Positions 1-10,500 of a DNA stretch of 64,000 nt are shown piece by piece (within the stretch, counting starts at the first letter, position 1; each line of letters starts with the position of its first letter). Origin of the DNA: Rhodoferax sp. (GTDB lineage: Bacteria; Pseudomonadota; Gammaproteobacteria; Burkholderiales; Burkholderiaceae_C); assembly GCA_013791765.1 (NCBI GenBank), contig VMTC01000049.1, positions 1 through 64,000 of the forward strand, read 5' to 3'. The notes under the pieces are model-generated. The model saw nothing but the letters and a program-made list of their open reading frames with translations, did no database searches and was not told the DNA's origin. A program made the position numbers and the translations under genes.

Positions 1-13
1 CAATCGCTCGCAG

Positions 14-103
14 AATCAGTCGGGTGATGCGCTTTGCGCAGGTAAAGGAGGAGAACGCGCAGCGGGCGGGGGACACGTAGCAAAGCGCATCGCCCGGCTG
101 ATT
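14..103 (+). repeat. Hairpin element, copy A (conserved core, private arms)
   Basis: Two 24-base arms (14-37 and 80-103) are inverted repeats of each other with 22 of 24 positions pairing. They enclose a core that reads GCAGGTAAAGGAGGAG at its left end and GGGGGACACG at its right end. The same core occurs at about 33023-33057 (inverted) and 33143-33184, but with entirely different arms that again pair only with each other. It lies just past the 3' end of relA, so it may act as a transcription end or an mRNA-stabilising hairpin; that role is inference. Confidence 0.7.
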
Positions 104-201
104 CACCCACCATCGTGATATCAGCCCTGATCCAATAGACACACCTGAGTGCTTCGGAAAAAAATCATTCATCTGAAGCTACTTATTTTGAATCGCACCC
201 C

Positions 202-2457
202 TCAGCGCCGCCGCGCCGACTTCACGCCCGACAACTCCGCCACCACGCCCAGCACCTTGTGCAGCCGCCCGGCATCCGACACTTCCACCGTGAAGGTCAT
301 CCAGGCGATGCCCTTGATGGACTGCGTCTGCACACCCACGACGTTCATTTTTTCTTTGGTAAAGACCTCTGAAATATCGCGCAGCAGGCCTTGGCGATCG
401 ATGGCGTGCACCGCCACGTCCACCGGGTACACCGCACTTCCGCTCGATCCGGTTGCAGCCGCTGGCGCTTGGCCCCATTCCACCTCGATGACTCGCTCGC
501 CATTTTGGGCAATCATCTCGCGCAGGTTGGAGCAGTCAAAGCGGTGTACGCTGACGCCCTTGCCGCGCGTGACAAAACCACAAATTGGGTCAGGTGGGGC
601 CGGCTTGCAGCACTTGGCAAGCTGGGTCATGAGTGAATCAACACCCACTACCAGCAGCCCCCCCTTGGACGGATTGGCAGCGCTGCGCGGCTTGCGCAAA
701 AGCGGTTCTTCATCCGCCGGTTCCGGCTCGGGTGGGTGCAGCAAGGTCTCGATATTGCGCAAGGAAAATTCGTCCTTGCCGACCACTTCAAACAGGTTGT
801 CGGCCGAATTAAACCCCAACTGCGCCGCCAGGTCCTGCAATTTGAGCGCGGTCTTGCCCTCGCGCTGCAGCAGTTTCTCGACCGCCTCGCGCCCTTTGGC
901 CACGGTTTCATGCAGCGCCAGCGCATTGAACCAGGCGCGCACCTTGGACCGCGCCCGGTGGCTCACCAGGTAGCCTTGCTCGGCCATCAGCCAGTCGCGC
1001 GACGGCCCGCCCTCCTTGGCCACCGTCACCTCCACCGTCTGGCCGTTTTTGAGCGGCGTGTTCAAAGGCACCATCACGCCATCAATGCGGGCACCCCGGC
1101 AGCGGTGGCCCAGATCGGTGTGCAGGCTGTAGGCAAAATCGACGGCCGTTGCGCCTTGCGGCAACTCCACAATGGTCGCATCGGGCGTCAAGACATAAAC
1201 GCGCTCATCCAGACCGACATCCTGCGCCGCCGTACCCGAGAGGTCACGCTCCCACGCCAGCAACTGGCGCAGCACGGCAATCTTGGCGTCGTAGGCGCTG
1301 CTGGCCGATACACCGGCGTAGCCCTTGACACCGGCTTCCTTGTAGGCCCAATGGGCGGCCACACCATGCTCGGCATGGTCGTGCATGGCCTGGGTGCGAA
1401 TCTGGATCTCGATCGGCAAACCGACTGAGTCGCGCACCACCGTGTGCAAGGACTGGTAGCCATTCGCCTTGGGCTTGGCAATGTAGTCGTCAAATTCCTC
1501 AGAAATCGGCGTGAACTGGCTGTGGACCCAGCTCAAAGCGGTGTAGCAATCCGCAATGCTGTCCACCACAACGCGCAGCGCCCGAATGTCATAGACCTGG
1601 TCAAAATTGAGCGATTTGCCGCGCATCTTCTTGACGATGCTGTAGATGTGTTTGGGCCGCCCCTGCACCGTGGCGTGCATGCCCTGCGCCTTCAGGTCGG
1701 ACTCGAGCTGCAGCCGCAATTGTTCGATGTGCAATTCACGCTCGGAGCGCTTTTCGTCGAGCAGGCTGGCCACCTCGTGGTAGGTGTTGGGCTCCAGGAA
1801 ACGAAACCCCAGGTCTTCCATCTCCCACTTGATTTCCCAGATGCCCAGCCGGTTGGCCAGCGGCGCAAACACCTGCAAGGCTTCGCGCGCCACGCCCGCT
1901 GGCGCATCCTGGCGGGCCGCCACAAAAAAACGCAGCGTTTGCAGGCGCGAGGCCAGTCGCAGCATCACCACGCGCAAGTCGCGCGAGAAAGCAAGCAGCA
2001 TCTTGCGCACATTCTCGGTCTGGGCGGCCGCGGTTTGCGCCAGCGGAATGCCGGTCGCGGCGCGCTCGCTGGCCACCTGCGCCTGGCGCGCCTGGCGCTG
2101 CACCCGCACCAGTTTGGTGGTTTCAACCGCCAGCGCGGCAAAGTTGTCGCCAAAGGCTTTGGCGATCACCTCTTGCGGCTTGTTCAAGTGGTCACAGGCA
2201 TAGACGAGGTAACTGGCGGCCTGCATCGCCTCAGAACCGCCAATGGTCTTGAGAATGGCCGCGACCGCATCGGCATGGGCGAGCGTGTTTTCGCCGGTAT
2301 CGAGCGTTTCGCTGGCCAACAGCGGCTCGGCAAAGGCGCGAGCGCGCGCCAACGCATGGGGTTGCTCGGGCTGCGCCTGTGAGGTCGCCGCCAGCAACTG
2401 CGTCACTGGCTGGGCTGAAGAGGCCGAGCCCGTCGGCTCGTTAGACAGGGTTTTCAT
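202..2457 (-). CDS. relA: GTP pyrophosphokinase RelA, (p)ppGpp synthetase
   Basis: 751-residue RelA/SpoT-family enzyme that makes the alarmone (p)ppGpp from ATP and GTP/GDP on starved ribosomes. The N-terminal hydrolase-like domain (about 45-200) lacks the HD metal pair: where SpoT has HD this protein reads YACDHL. The synthetase domain carries GRPKH (about 265) and EFDD (about 319), the ExDD form typical of RelA rather than the RxKD of bifunctional SpoT. A TGS domain (about 419-480) starts with RVYVLTPDA and an ACT domain (about 676-751) closes the protein. The ATG at 2457 is preferred over the TTG two codons upstream. The gene follows an alpha/beta hydrolase by only 14 bases, so the two probably share a transcript. 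Family assignment is firm; lack of hydrolase activity is inferred from the missing HD. Confidence 0.95.
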   Translation of the reverse strand: MKTLSNEPTGSASSAQPVTQLLAATSQAQPEQPHALARARAFAEPLLASETLDTGENTLAHADAVAAILKTIGGSEAMQAASYLVYACDHLNKPQEVIAKAFGDNFAALAVETTKLVRVQRQARQAQVASERAATGIPLAQTAAAQTENVRKMLLAFSRDLRVVMLRLASRLQTLRFFVAARQDAPAGVAREALQVFAPLANRLGIWEIKWEMEDLGFRFLEPNTYHEVASLLDEKRSERELHIEQLRLQLESDLKAQGMHATVQGRPKHIYSIVKKMRGKSLNFDQVYDIRALRVVVDSIADCYTALSWVHSQFTPISEEFDDYIAKPKANGYQSLHTVVRDSVGLPIEIQIRTQAMHDHAEHGVAAHWAYKEAGVKGYAGVSASSAYDAKIAVLRQLLAWERDLSGTAAQDVGLDERVYVLTPDATIVELPQGATAVDFAYSLHTDLGHRCRGARIDGVMVPLNTPLKNGQTVEVTVAKEGGPSRDWLMAEQGYLVSHRARSKVRAWFNALALHETVAKGREAVEKLLQREGKTALKLQDLAAQLGFNSADNLFEVVGKDEFSLRNIETLLHPPEPEPADEEPLLRKPRSAANPSKGGLLVVGVDSLMTQLAKCCKPAPPDPICGFVTRGKGVSVHRFDCSNLREMIAQNGERVIEVEWGQAPAAATGSSGSAVYPVDVAVHAIDRQGLLRDISEVFTKEKMNVVGVQTQSIKGIAWMTFTVEVSDAGRLHKVLGVVAELSGVKSARRR

Positions 2458-2471
2458 TTGCAAACCATCCG

Positions 2472-3371
2472 TTATTCATCCAGGAAAAAGGAGGCGACGG
2501 CTTGCACCTGGTTATCGGCGATGAAGGTCGGCGCGTGGCCCACACCGGCAAACTCCACCAACCGGGCCTTGGGGCCGCGCGCCATCATGGCTTGCGCCGT
2601 CTGGCGCGAGAGCAAATCTGACTCGGCACCGCGAATCAGCAAGGTTTTAGCCTTAATCTGGTCATAGGACTGCCACAGCAAGGCCTCCCCTTGCGCGGCA
2701 GACTCAGGCGTCACAGCCTTGAAAGGTTCCGCCAGCGCCGGGTCATAGTGCAGCGTGAGCCGACCACTGCCGTCCCCCAGCGGTTTGAGCAAGGGGCGGC
2801 TCAAAGCCAGCCATTGGGCCGGCGTGTGCGGACCAAAACTGCTGGCAATCTCCCACAGGGCATCGGCGGCCTGTTGTTCCGAGTCAAACGCACCGACATT
2901 TCCCAAATACTGGCCAATGCGTTGCAGGGCCTGCCATTCAATCACCGGGCCGACATCATTGAGCCCCAGACGACGTACTTGGGCAAAGGCGGGCGCCTGC
3001 GCCAGACCGGCCACCACGATGCCAATCAAGCCGCCCATGCTGGTACCGAGCCAGTCCAGCGTGGTGGGCTGCAATTGCGCCAACAAGGCCAGCATATCGG
3101 CTGCGTAATTTGGAATCTGGTAGCCCTGCGGGTCCTTCAGCCAATCGCTTTTGCCACGGCCCGCCACATCCGGGCACACCACGCGCAGCGTGCCTCCAGC
3201 GCGCTCGCATAGCGCCTGCGCCAGCACATCAAAGTCACGCCCCTGGCGCGTCAGGCCATGCACGCAGACCAGCACATGGCCCGCCTCGGGGTTGCCCCAT
3301 TGCCAATAGGCCATGCGATGACCACCGGCTGCGTCAGGACACAGAACGAAATTGAGAGAAGGCTCGGTCAT
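2472..3371 (-). CDS. Alpha/beta-fold hydrolase
   Basis: 299-residue cytoplasmic alpha/beta hydrolase with no signal peptide. Visible landmarks are the oxyanion-side HGLTRQGRDF near residue 40, the nucleophile elbow GTSMGG with Ser near residue 110, an acidic residue in RGAESDLLS, and the catalytic His in GVGHAPTF near residue 277. The substrate cannot be read from sequence; C-C hydrolases, esterases and haloperoxidase-like proteins share this pattern. The start at MTEPSL is chosen because the longer open frame upstream would run antisense through the 5' end of the hydroxybutyrate dehydrogenase gene and has no family-like sequence. It lies directly upstream of relA on the same strand and is divergent from hbdH. 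Confidence 0.85.
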   Translation of the reverse strand: MTEPSLNFVLCPDAAGGHRMAYWQWGNPEAGHVLVCVHGLTRQGRDFDVLAQALCERAGGTLRVVCPDVAGRGKSDWLKDPQGYQIPNYAADMLALLAQLQPTTLDWLGTSMGGLIGIVVAGLAQAPAFAQVRRLGLNDVGPVIEWQALQRIGQYLGNVGAFDSEQQAADALWEIASSFGPHTPAQWLALSRPLLKPLGDGSGRLTLHYDPALAEPFKAVTPESAAQGEALLWQSYDQIKAKTLLIRGAESDLLSRQTAQAMMARGPKARLVEFAGVGHAPTFIADNQVQAVASFFLDE

Positions 3372-3504
3372 GGTGGGGTTGAGGGTTTGATAAAGTCGCA
3401 GCGTAGTACAAGGATGCACGGGAATTGCGTCAACCCCTGTGCCCTCACAATGCCCACATCGTAATTCAATCACAGTTGACCCCAACCCCACACGGAGAAA
3501 CCTC

Positions 3505-4275
3505 ATGCTCAAAGGTAAAACAGCGCTCGTCACCGGCTCCACCAGCGGTATCGGCCTTGGCATCGCCAAAGCCCTGGCCGCCCAGGGCGCCAACATCGTG
3601 CTCAACGGCTTTGGCGACGTCGAGGGCCCCAAGGCCGAGGTCGCGGCGCTGGGTGTCAAGGTGGCTTACCACGGCGCCGATATGAGCCGGCCGGCCGAGA
3701 TTGAAGACATGATCAAATTCGCGCAGGCGCAGTTTGGCCAGGTCGATATTCTGGTCAACAACGCCGGCATCCAGCATGTGGCGCGGGTCGAGAACTTCCC
3801 GGTAGAGCGATGGGACGCCATCATCGCCATCAACATGAGCAGCGCTTTTCATGCCACGCGCTTAGCGCTGCCAGCGATGCAAAAGGCCAATTGGGGCCGC
3901 ATCATCAACGTCGCCTCGGTGCACGGCCTGGTCGCCTCTGCTGAAAAATCAGCTTACGTGACGGCCAAGCACGGCGTGGTCGGCCTGACCAAGGTCACCG
4001 CGCTGGAAAACGCCACCACCGGCGTCACCTGCAACGCCATTTGCCCCGGCTGGGTGCTGACGCCGCTGGTGCAGAAGCAGGTCGATGCCAAGGCTGCTGC
4101 TGGCGACATCAGCAACGCTGAAGCCACCAAACAACTGCTGAGTGAAAAAGAACCCTCGCTGCAATTTACTACCCCCGAAGAGCTGGGCGCTCTGGCCGTG
4201 TTCTTCTGCTCACCGGCGGGCAACAATGTGCGCGGCGTTGCCTGGAACATGGACGGCGGCTGGGTGGCTCAGTAG
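3505..4275 (+). CDS. hbdH: D-3-hydroxybutyrate dehydrogenase (SDR family)
   Basis: 256-residue short-chain dehydrogenase, the usual length for NAD-dependent 3-hydroxybutyrate dehydrogenase, which oxidises D-3-hydroxybutyrate to acetoacetate during PHB or ketone-body use. The Rossmann motif TGSTSGIG follows the N terminus, NNAG appears near residue 88, and the catalytic Ser (NVASVHG), Tyr and Lys (YVTAKHG, about 151-155) are present. The C-terminal region FFCSPAGNNVRGVAWNMDGG matches the family. A GGAGAAA ribosome-binding site sits 5 bases before the ATG at 3505, which rules out the longer N-terminal extension. A PHB-depolymerase-type esterase elsewhere in the window (49.4-50.4 kb) supports PHB metabolism in this organism. 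Confidence 0.92.
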   Translation: MLKGKTALVTGSTSGIGLGIAKALAAQGANIVLNGFGDVEGPKAEVAALGVKVAYHGADMSRPAEIEDMIKFAQAQFGQVDILVNNAGIQHVARVENFPVERWDAIIAINMSSAFHATRLALPAMQKANWGRIINVASVHGLVASAEKSAYVTAKHGVVGLTKVTALENATTGVTCNAICPGWVLTPLVQKQVDAKAAAGDISNAEATKQLLSEKEPSLQFTTPEELGALAVFFCSPAGNNVRGVAWNMDGGWVAQ

Positions 4276-4279
4276 CGCT

Positions 4280-4343
4280 ATATTAATAGTAGCGTATTAC
4301 CAATACAAGACGCGGGCCAGAGGCTGATTTTGTATAAATTTAT
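4280..4343 (+). repeat. About 60-bp interspersed repeat, copy 1
   Basis: AT-rich ends (TTAATAGTAGCG at the left, TTTTGTATAAATTT at the right) flank a GC-rich centre GCGGGCCAGAGGCTG. It fills the gap between the convergent hbdH and tsaD genes. Related copies are at 12203, 14501, 35755, 45857, 49311, 50583 and 61446. Confidence 0.75.
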
Positions 4344-4351
4344 GAGCAATT

Positions 4352-5428
4352 TCAACTTGCCACCGGCAGATCGGCCAGCGGCCAGCGTGGCCTGACGTCA
4401 AAGGCATAGACATGGGTGGCGGCTTGCTGGCCGGACTGCAGACGCATGGCAGCGGCCATGGCGATCATGGCGCCGTTGTCGGTGCACAGATGCAACTCGG
4501 GGTAATGCACGCGCACGCCGCGCTGGGCGCACGCCGCATTGAGCTGCGCGCGCAAGCTGCGGTTGGCGCCGACACCGCCGGCCACCACCAAACGCTTGAG
4601 ATCGGTTTGACTTAAAGCGGCCAGTGACTTCTTCACCAGCACCTCCACAATGGCGGCCTGGGTGGAGGCCGCCAGGTCAGCCAGCACCTGCACCGGCAAG
4701 GCCTCGACCGCAACGCCTGCGACCAGCGCGAGCTTTTTGGCCTGCACCATCACCGCCGTTTTCAGACCGGCAAAAGAAAAATCAAGATTGCCGCTTTTCA
4801 GCAAGGGGCGCGGCAACTTGAATTCGCTTGGGTCCCCCTGCTCTGCCAGTTTCGATAGTGCCGGGCCACCCGGGTAGCCCAGACCCAGCAGCTTGGCCGA
4901 CTTGTCAAAGGCCTCGCCGGCGGCGTCATCAATCGTCTCGCCGAGCAGCTCGTAACGCCCGACCCCATCCACCCGCATCAACTGCGTGTGCCCGCCCGAC
5001 ACCAGCAGCGCCACAAACGGGAATTCGGGTGGATCCGCGCTCAAGAAGGGCGACAGCAAATGCCCTTCGAGATGGTGCATGCCGAGCACTGGCTTGCCCA
5101 GGGCCGCGGCCAGTGCGCAGGCCACGCCCGCGCCCACCAGCAAGGCGCCGGCCAGTCCCGGGCCCCGCGTGAACGCGACCACGTCGACATCTGCCAGGGT
5201 TCGTCCCGAAGCAGCCAAAACCTGCTCAGTCAGAGGCAGCACGCGGCGAATGTGGTCGCGGCTGGCCAGCTCGGGCACCACGCCGCCGTAGGCCTGGTGC
5301 ATCTCAATCTGGCTGTACAGCGCATCGGCCAGCAGCAGCGGCAAGGCCTCGCCCTGCACCTGCACCAACGCCACGCCGGTTTCGTCACACGAGGACTCGA
5401 TTCCCAACACGCAGTAGTCTTTTGCCAT
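4352..5428 (-). CDS. tsaD: tRNA N6-threonylcarbamoyladenosine transferase TsaD
   Basis: 358-residue Kae1/TsaD/Gcp protein that transfers the threonylcarbamoyl group to A37 of ANN-decoding tRNAs, with TsaB and TsaE. The N terminus [14 protein letters not shown] is the family signature. The metal-binding motif HHLEGH appears near residue 112-117, and the ASKHA nucleotide-binding pieces [18 protein letters not shown] and [13 protein letters not shown] follow in order. The ATG at 5428 (MAKDYCVLG) is chosen over a codon eight residues upstream because it matches the usual start. It is convergent with hbdH, with an interspersed repeat just past its stop codon. Identification is very secure. Confidence 0.96.
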   Translation of the reverse strand: MAKDYCVLGIESSCDETGVALVQVQGEALPLLLADALYSQIEMHQAYGGVVPELASRDHIRRVLPLTEQVLAASGRTLADVDVVAFTRGPGLAGALLVGAGVACALAAALGKPVLGMHHLEGHLLSPFLSADPPEFPFVALLVSGGHTQLMRVDGVGRYELLGETIDDAAGEAFDKSAKLLGLGYPGGPALSKLAEQGDPSEFKLPRPLLKSGNLDFSFAGLKTAVMVQAKKLALVAGVAVEALPVQVLADLAASTQAAIVEVLVKKSLAALSQTDLKRLVVAGGVGANRSLRAQLNAACAQRGVRVHYPELHLCTDNGAMIAMAAAMRLQSGQQAATHVYAFDVRPRWPLADLPVAS

Positions 5429-5501
5429 AGCCGGCGAGTTTAGGGGATACACGCCAGCGCATGAACGGGCTCGATTGAGCTCACCGCACGCCGTGGCCGA
5501 C

Positions 5502-6128
5502 TTAACGCCGCACCGTCAACCCTAAGCCGGTCAGATAGGCCCCGATACTCACTTCGGCAACTTTCACCAGCGCAAACGCCTGCGGTGCCAGCAACCAGGT
5601 GTGGATCAGACCGACCACCAGCGCATGCAGGCCCTGCGCCGCCATCAAGGGCGAGATCGGCAAAATCACGGCTTGGCGCGTACTCGTGTCCTGCAGGCTG
5701 AGCGCCATGCGTTGCACCGCCTCGGTTTGGGTCTGCAACTGGCGCGCCTTGACCGCCAACAGCTCATCAACGTACTCCACCTTCAGCGTGGCGACCTCAA
5801 AAACGCGGCGTGTGCGCTCGTCCGAGGAAATTTTGCGCATCGCATCCACAATGGCGTGCTGCAGAGCGTCAAGCGGATCGCGCCCGTCATCTGCGCCAAT
5901 GCTCTGCAGCGTGGTCTCCATCGGCAGCGTGATGCGCGCCATCATGGCGTTGAACAAATCCGCCTTGTTCTTGAAATGCCAGTAAATGGCGCCCCGACTC
6001 ACGCCCGCCGCTTCGGCAATGGCTTGCAAGGAAGTGCGCGACACCCCTTGTTCATAAAACACCCGCTCGGCCGCATCGAGCAATTGCTCATGCGTGGCGA
6101 AAGCTTCTTCTTTGGTGCAACGGGCCAT
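5502..6128 (-). CDS. TetR/AcrR-family repressor of the adjacent RND efflux operon
   Basis: 208-residue TetR-family regulator. The N-terminal DNA-binding domain carries the helix-turn-helix [20 protein letters not shown] at about residues 34-53; the C-terminal helical domain resembles AcrR/TtgR ligand-binding domains in length and spacing. It is transcribed divergently from a complete RND efflux operon, and a 24-base AcrR-like operator lies between them (6172-6195). The expected role is repression of the pump operon and of itself, relieved by a hydrophobic ligand. Function is inferred from family and context; the ligand is unknown. Confidence 0.9.
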   Translation of the reverse strand: MARCTKEEAFATHEQLLDAAERVFYEQGVSRTSLQAIAEAAGVSRGAIYWHFKNKADLFNAMMARITLPMETTLQSIGADDGRDPLDALQHAIVDAMRKISSDERTRRVFEVATLKVEYVDELLAVKARQLQTQTEAVQRMALSLQDTSTRQAVILPISPLMAAQGLHALVVGLIHTWLLAPQAFALVKVAEVSIGAYLTGLGLTVRR

Positions 6129-6171
6129 GGCGAAAAATCAACTCCTGAAGGTTGGGAAACACCCATTGTAT

Positions 6172-6195
6172 TTTATACATTCAAGCATGTATGTA
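6172..6195. promoter_or_regulatory. AcrR/TtgR-like operator
   Basis: Read on the minus strand the site begins TACATACAT and continues through TTGAATGTAT, matching 19 of 24 positions of the E. coli AcrR operator as I recall it. It is the only strong palindrome in the 143-base gap between the divergent TetR gene and the efflux adaptor gene, so it is well placed to control both promoters. Confidence 0.65.
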
Positions 6196-6271
6196 TAATT
6201 CCTGAAAATAATTCTTGTGTCAATATTGCGCCATCACGCGCTTTGTCGCCCTTCTTTTTCGGAAACACACC

Positions 6272-7501
6272 ATGCTTGAAACCTTTGCCAGGCCATCGAT
6301 CCGCGCACCCCAATTGCAGCTTTTTAGCACCCTCGCATTAAGCGCCTTGCTAGTCGCGTGCGGCCAGGGCAACGCCCCGCCCGCAGGCCCCGGTGGTCCG
6401 GGCGGCGCAGCGCCAGCGGCCGAGGTCGGCGTGATCATCGTCAAGCCGGGCGATGTCGGTTTGGTGACGGAACTGCCAGGCCGGTTGGAGGCCTCACGCG
6501 TGGCCCAGGTGCGGGCGCGGGTGGCGGGCATTTTGCAGAAACGCCGCTTTGTGGAGGGCAGCGAGGTCAAGGCCGGGCAAGCCTTGTTTGACATCGACGC
6601 CGGCCCGTACCAGGCCGTCTTTGCCAGCGCCCAGGCGCAGCAGGCCAAGGCCGAAGCCAACCTGATGCAAGCCAGTGCGCAGGCTGAGCGCTTCAAACCG
6701 CTGATCGAAGCCAAGGCCATCAGCCAGCAAGAGTTTGTTAGCGCCCAGGCGGCGCAAAAGCAGGCCGAGGCCGACGTCGCCATGGGCAAAGCGGCGGTGC
6801 AAAGCGCGCGCATCAATCTGGGTTACGCAACGATCACCGCACCCATTTCCGGCCACATTGGCCGCGCTTTGGTGACTGAAGGCGCCCTGGTGGGCCAGGG
6901 TGAAGCAACGCAACTGGCGTTAATTCAGCAGATTGATCCCCTGTATGTCAACTTCACCCAATCGGCCTCCGAGGTGATGCAGCTGCGCCGCGCCATGGAG
7001 GCCGGTCAGCTCAAACGCGCCGGCAGCAAAGCCGCCAGCGTGCGCGTGGTGCTGGAAGACGGCACCGAGTACGCGCGTGCCGGCAAGCTGCTGTTCTCGG
7101 ACCTGACGGTGGACGCCAGCAGCGGCCAGATCACCTTGCGGGCCGAGGTGCCCAACCCGGGCGGCACGCTGCTACCCGGCCTGTTTGTGCGCGTGCGACT
7201 GGAACAAGCCCAGGCCAGCAACGCCATCACACTGCCGCAGCAGGCAGTGACGCGTTCGCCCCAGGGCGACTCGGTCATGGTGGTGGCGGCCGACGGCAAG
7301 GTGGCGCCGCGCCCGGTGAAGGTGGGCGGTCAGCAAAATGGCCAGTGGGTGATCCTGGACGGCCTCAAGGCCGGTGAGCAGGTGATGGTGGACGGCTTCC
7401 AGAAGCTGCGCGGGGGTGCGCCGGTCAAGGCGGTACCGTGGCAGGCACCGGGCAGCGCGCCCGCCACAGCGGCCAGCCCCGCCGCAAGCGCTGCACGCTA
7501 A
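6272..7501 (+). CDS. RND efflux periplasmic adaptor lipoprotein (AcrA/MexA type)
   Basis: 409-residue membrane fusion protein of a tripartite RND pump. The N terminus has a basic-hydrophobic stretch followed by the lipobox LVAC (Cys near residue 29) and a Gly/Pro-rich linker. The lipoyl-like half-motifs, a coiled-coil hairpin with heptad-like AQAQQAKAEANL and AQAAQKQAEADVA segments (about 115-185), and the beta-barrel domain (LYVNFTQSASEV) follow in standard order. The ATG at 6272 is preferred because it places the lipobox at the usual distance. It is the first gene of a three-gene operon, 12 bases before the pump gene, and is probably repressed by the divergent TetR protein. Confidence 0.93.
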   Translation: MLETFARPSIRAPQLQLFSTLALSALLVACGQGNAPPAGPGGPGGAAPAAEVGVIIVKPGDVGLVTELPGRLEASRVAQVRARVAGILQKRRFVEGSEVKAGQALFDIDAGPYQAVFASAQAQQAKAEANLMQASAQAERFKPLIEAKAISQQEFVSAQAAQKQAEADVAMGKAAVQSARINLGYATITAPISGHIGRALVTEGALVGQGEATQLALIQQIDPLYVNFTQSASEVMQLRRAMEAGQLKRAGSKAASVRVVLEDGTEYARAGKLLFSDLTVDASSGQITLRAEVPNPGGTLLPGLFVRVRLEQAQASNAITLPQQAVTRSPQGDSVMVVAADGKVAPRPVKVGGQQNGQWVILDGLKAGEQVMVDGFQKLRGGAPVKAVPWQAPGSAPATAASPAASAAR

Positions 7502-7513
7502 GGAGCCCCCTTC

Positions 7514-10500
7514 ATGGCCAAATTTTTTATTGACCGGCCCATCTTTGCGTGGGTTATTGCCTTGTTCATCATCGTGATGGGCTCGGTGGCCATCACCCAG
7601 CTGCCGATTGCCCAGTACCCCCCGGTGGCGCCGCCATCCATCGTGATCTCGGCCAGCTACCCCGGCGCCTCGGCCCAGACGCTGGAAGACAGCGTGCTGT
7701 CGATCGTCGAACAAGAGATGAACGGCTCGCCCGGCCTGCTGTACATGGAGTCGGTCGCGCAAGCCAACGGTAGCGGCTCCATCACGCTGAGCTTTCAGCC
7801 CGGCACCAACCCCGACCTGGCGCAGGTGGACGTGCAAAACCGCCTGAGCCGCGCCTCGCCGCGCCTGCCCTCGGCGGTGACGCAACAAGGTGTGCGGGTG
7901 GACAAGGCGCGCAGCAACTTCTTGCTGTTCACCATTCTCTCGTCCGATGACCCGGCGATGGACCCGGTGGCTCTGGGCGACTACGCCTCGCGCAGCATTC
8001 TGCCCGAACTGCAGCGCATCAACGGGGTCGGTCAGGCGCAACTGTTTGGCACCGAACGCGCCATGCGCATCTGGATCGACCCGGCCAAGCTGCAGGGCTT
8101 CAAGCTGTCGGCCAGCGACGTCACCGCCGCCATTCGCGCCCAAAACGCGCAGGTCTCAGCCGGTGAGATCGGCAGCTTGCCCAATGTGGCGGGCCAGGGC
8201 ATCGCGGCCACCGTGGTGGTGAGCGGCCAACTGACAAGCGTGGCGGAGTTTGGCAATGTGGTGCTGCGTGCCAACCTTGACGGCTCCAGCGTGCGCTTGA
8301 AAGACGTGGCCCGCATCGAACTTGGCGCCCAGGCCTACGCCACCTCAGCGCGGCTCAATGGCAAACCCTCCACCGGCATCGGCGTGCAGCTCTCGCCCAG
8401 CGGTAACGCGCTGGCCACGGCCAAAGCGGTGCGCACGCGCATGGCCGAGCTGGAAAAGTTCTTTCCCAAGGGCGTGAGCTGGGCCATTCCCTACGACAGC
8501 TCGCGCTTCATTGAAACCTCGCTGCGCCAGGTGGCAGAGACCTTGTTGGAGGCCATCGCCCTGGTGTTCCTGGTGATGTTCTTGTTCTTGCAGGACTGGC
8601 GCTACACCCTCATCCCGACGCTGGTGGTGCCGGTGGCGCTCTTGGGCACTTTTGCCACGCTGCTGGCGTTTGGTTTCTCGATCAACGTGCTGACCATGTT
8701 TGCCATGGTGCTGGTGATCGGCATTGTGGTGGACGACGCCATTGTGGTGGTGGAAAACGTCGAGCGCATCATGAGCGAAGAAGGGCTGTCGCCGCTTGAC
8801 GCCACGCGCAAGGCGATGGGGCAGATTTCGGGCGCCATCATTGGTGTGACCGTGGTGCTGATCTCGGTGTTTGTGCCGCTGGGCTTCTTCAGCGGCTCCA
8901 TCGGCAATATTTACCGCCAGTTTGCCGCCGTGATGGGCGTGTCGATCGCGTTCTCGGCCTTTCTGGCGCTCTCGCTGACACCGGCTTTGTGCGCCACGTT
9001 ATTGAAGCCGGTCGAGGCCGGCCATCACCATGCCAAGACCGGCTTCTTTGGCTGGTTCAACCGGGGCTTTGCCAAGACCGCCAAGGGCTATGAAAAAGGC
9101 GTGGCCAAAATGCTGCCGCGTGCCGCGCGCTACCTGGTGATCTACCTGGCCATTGTGGCCGGTGCCGCGTGGACCTACCAGCGCCTGCCGACCTCGTTTT
9201 TGCCCAACGAAGACCAGGGCACCATGCTAGTCAACGTGCAGTTGCCGCCCGGCGCCACGCGGGATCGCACGCTGGCGGTGATGGAGCAGGTGGAGGGCTT
9301 TGTGCTCAAGCAGCCCGAGGTGCAAGGCATGGTCAGCGTGCTGGGTTTCAGCTTTTCTGGCCAGGGCCAAAACGCAGCGCTGGCCTTTGTCACGCTCAAA
9401 GACTGGTCCGAACGCAAGGGGGCTGGCAGTTCGGCGCAGGCCGTGGCGGGGCGCGCCTTTGGAGCCTTGAGCGGCATTCGCGACGCCTTCATCTTCCCCC
9501 TGAGCCCGCCGCCCATTCCTGAGCTGGGTTCGTCATCGGGCTTCAGCTTCCGGCTGCAAGACCGCGCCGGTCTGGGCCACGAGGCCCTGCTGGGCGCGCG
9601 CAACCAGCTGGTCGGCATGGCGTCCAAAAGCAAGGTGCTCACCCAGGTGCGCCCTGACGGCCTGGAAGACGCGCCGCAACTGCAGCTCGACATTGACCGC
9701 GACAAGGCCAGCGCCCTGGGTGTGAGCTTTGAGGCCATCAACGCCACCATTTCTACCGCACTGGGCTCCAGCTATGCCAACGACTTTCCCAACGCCGGGC
9801 GCCTGCAGCGGGTGATGGTGCAAGCCGATGCACCGGCGCGCATGCAACCGGACGACCTGCTCAGGCTCAATGTGAAAGGCAACGCGGGCCAGATGGTGCC
9901 GCTGTCCGCCTTTGCCAGCACGCGCTGGGTGACGGGGGCCATGCAGACCGTGCGCTACAACGGCTACCCCGCGATGCGCATCGGCGGCAGCGCAGCGCCC
10001 GGCTACAGCACCGGGGCCGCGCTGGCAGAGATGGAGCAACTTGCCAGCCAATTACCGGCCGGCTTTGGCTTTGAATGGACCGGCACCTCGCGTGAAGAAA
10101 AGCTCGCGGGCTCGCAGGCCATGATTCTGTATGGCTTTGCCATTTTGTCGGTGTTCTTGTGTCTGGCCGCTCTTTATGAGAGTTGGACCATTCCGCTGGC
10201 CGTCGTTCTGGTGGTGCCGCTCGGGGTGCTGGGCGTGATTCTGGCGACACTCTTACGCGTGTATGCCAACGACGTGTACTTTCAGGTGGGCCTGATCACG
10301 ATCATCGGCCTGTCCGCAAAGAACGCGATTTTGATCATCGAATTTGCCAAGGACCTGCAGGCGCAGGGCAAGAGCGTAATCGCTTCTGCCCTGGAGGCCG
10401 CGCACCTGCGCTTTCGCCCGATCGTGATGACCTCGCTGGCTTTTACCCTGGGCGTGCTGCCGCTCGCTTTGGCCAGCGGCGCCGGGTCGGCCAGCCAGCG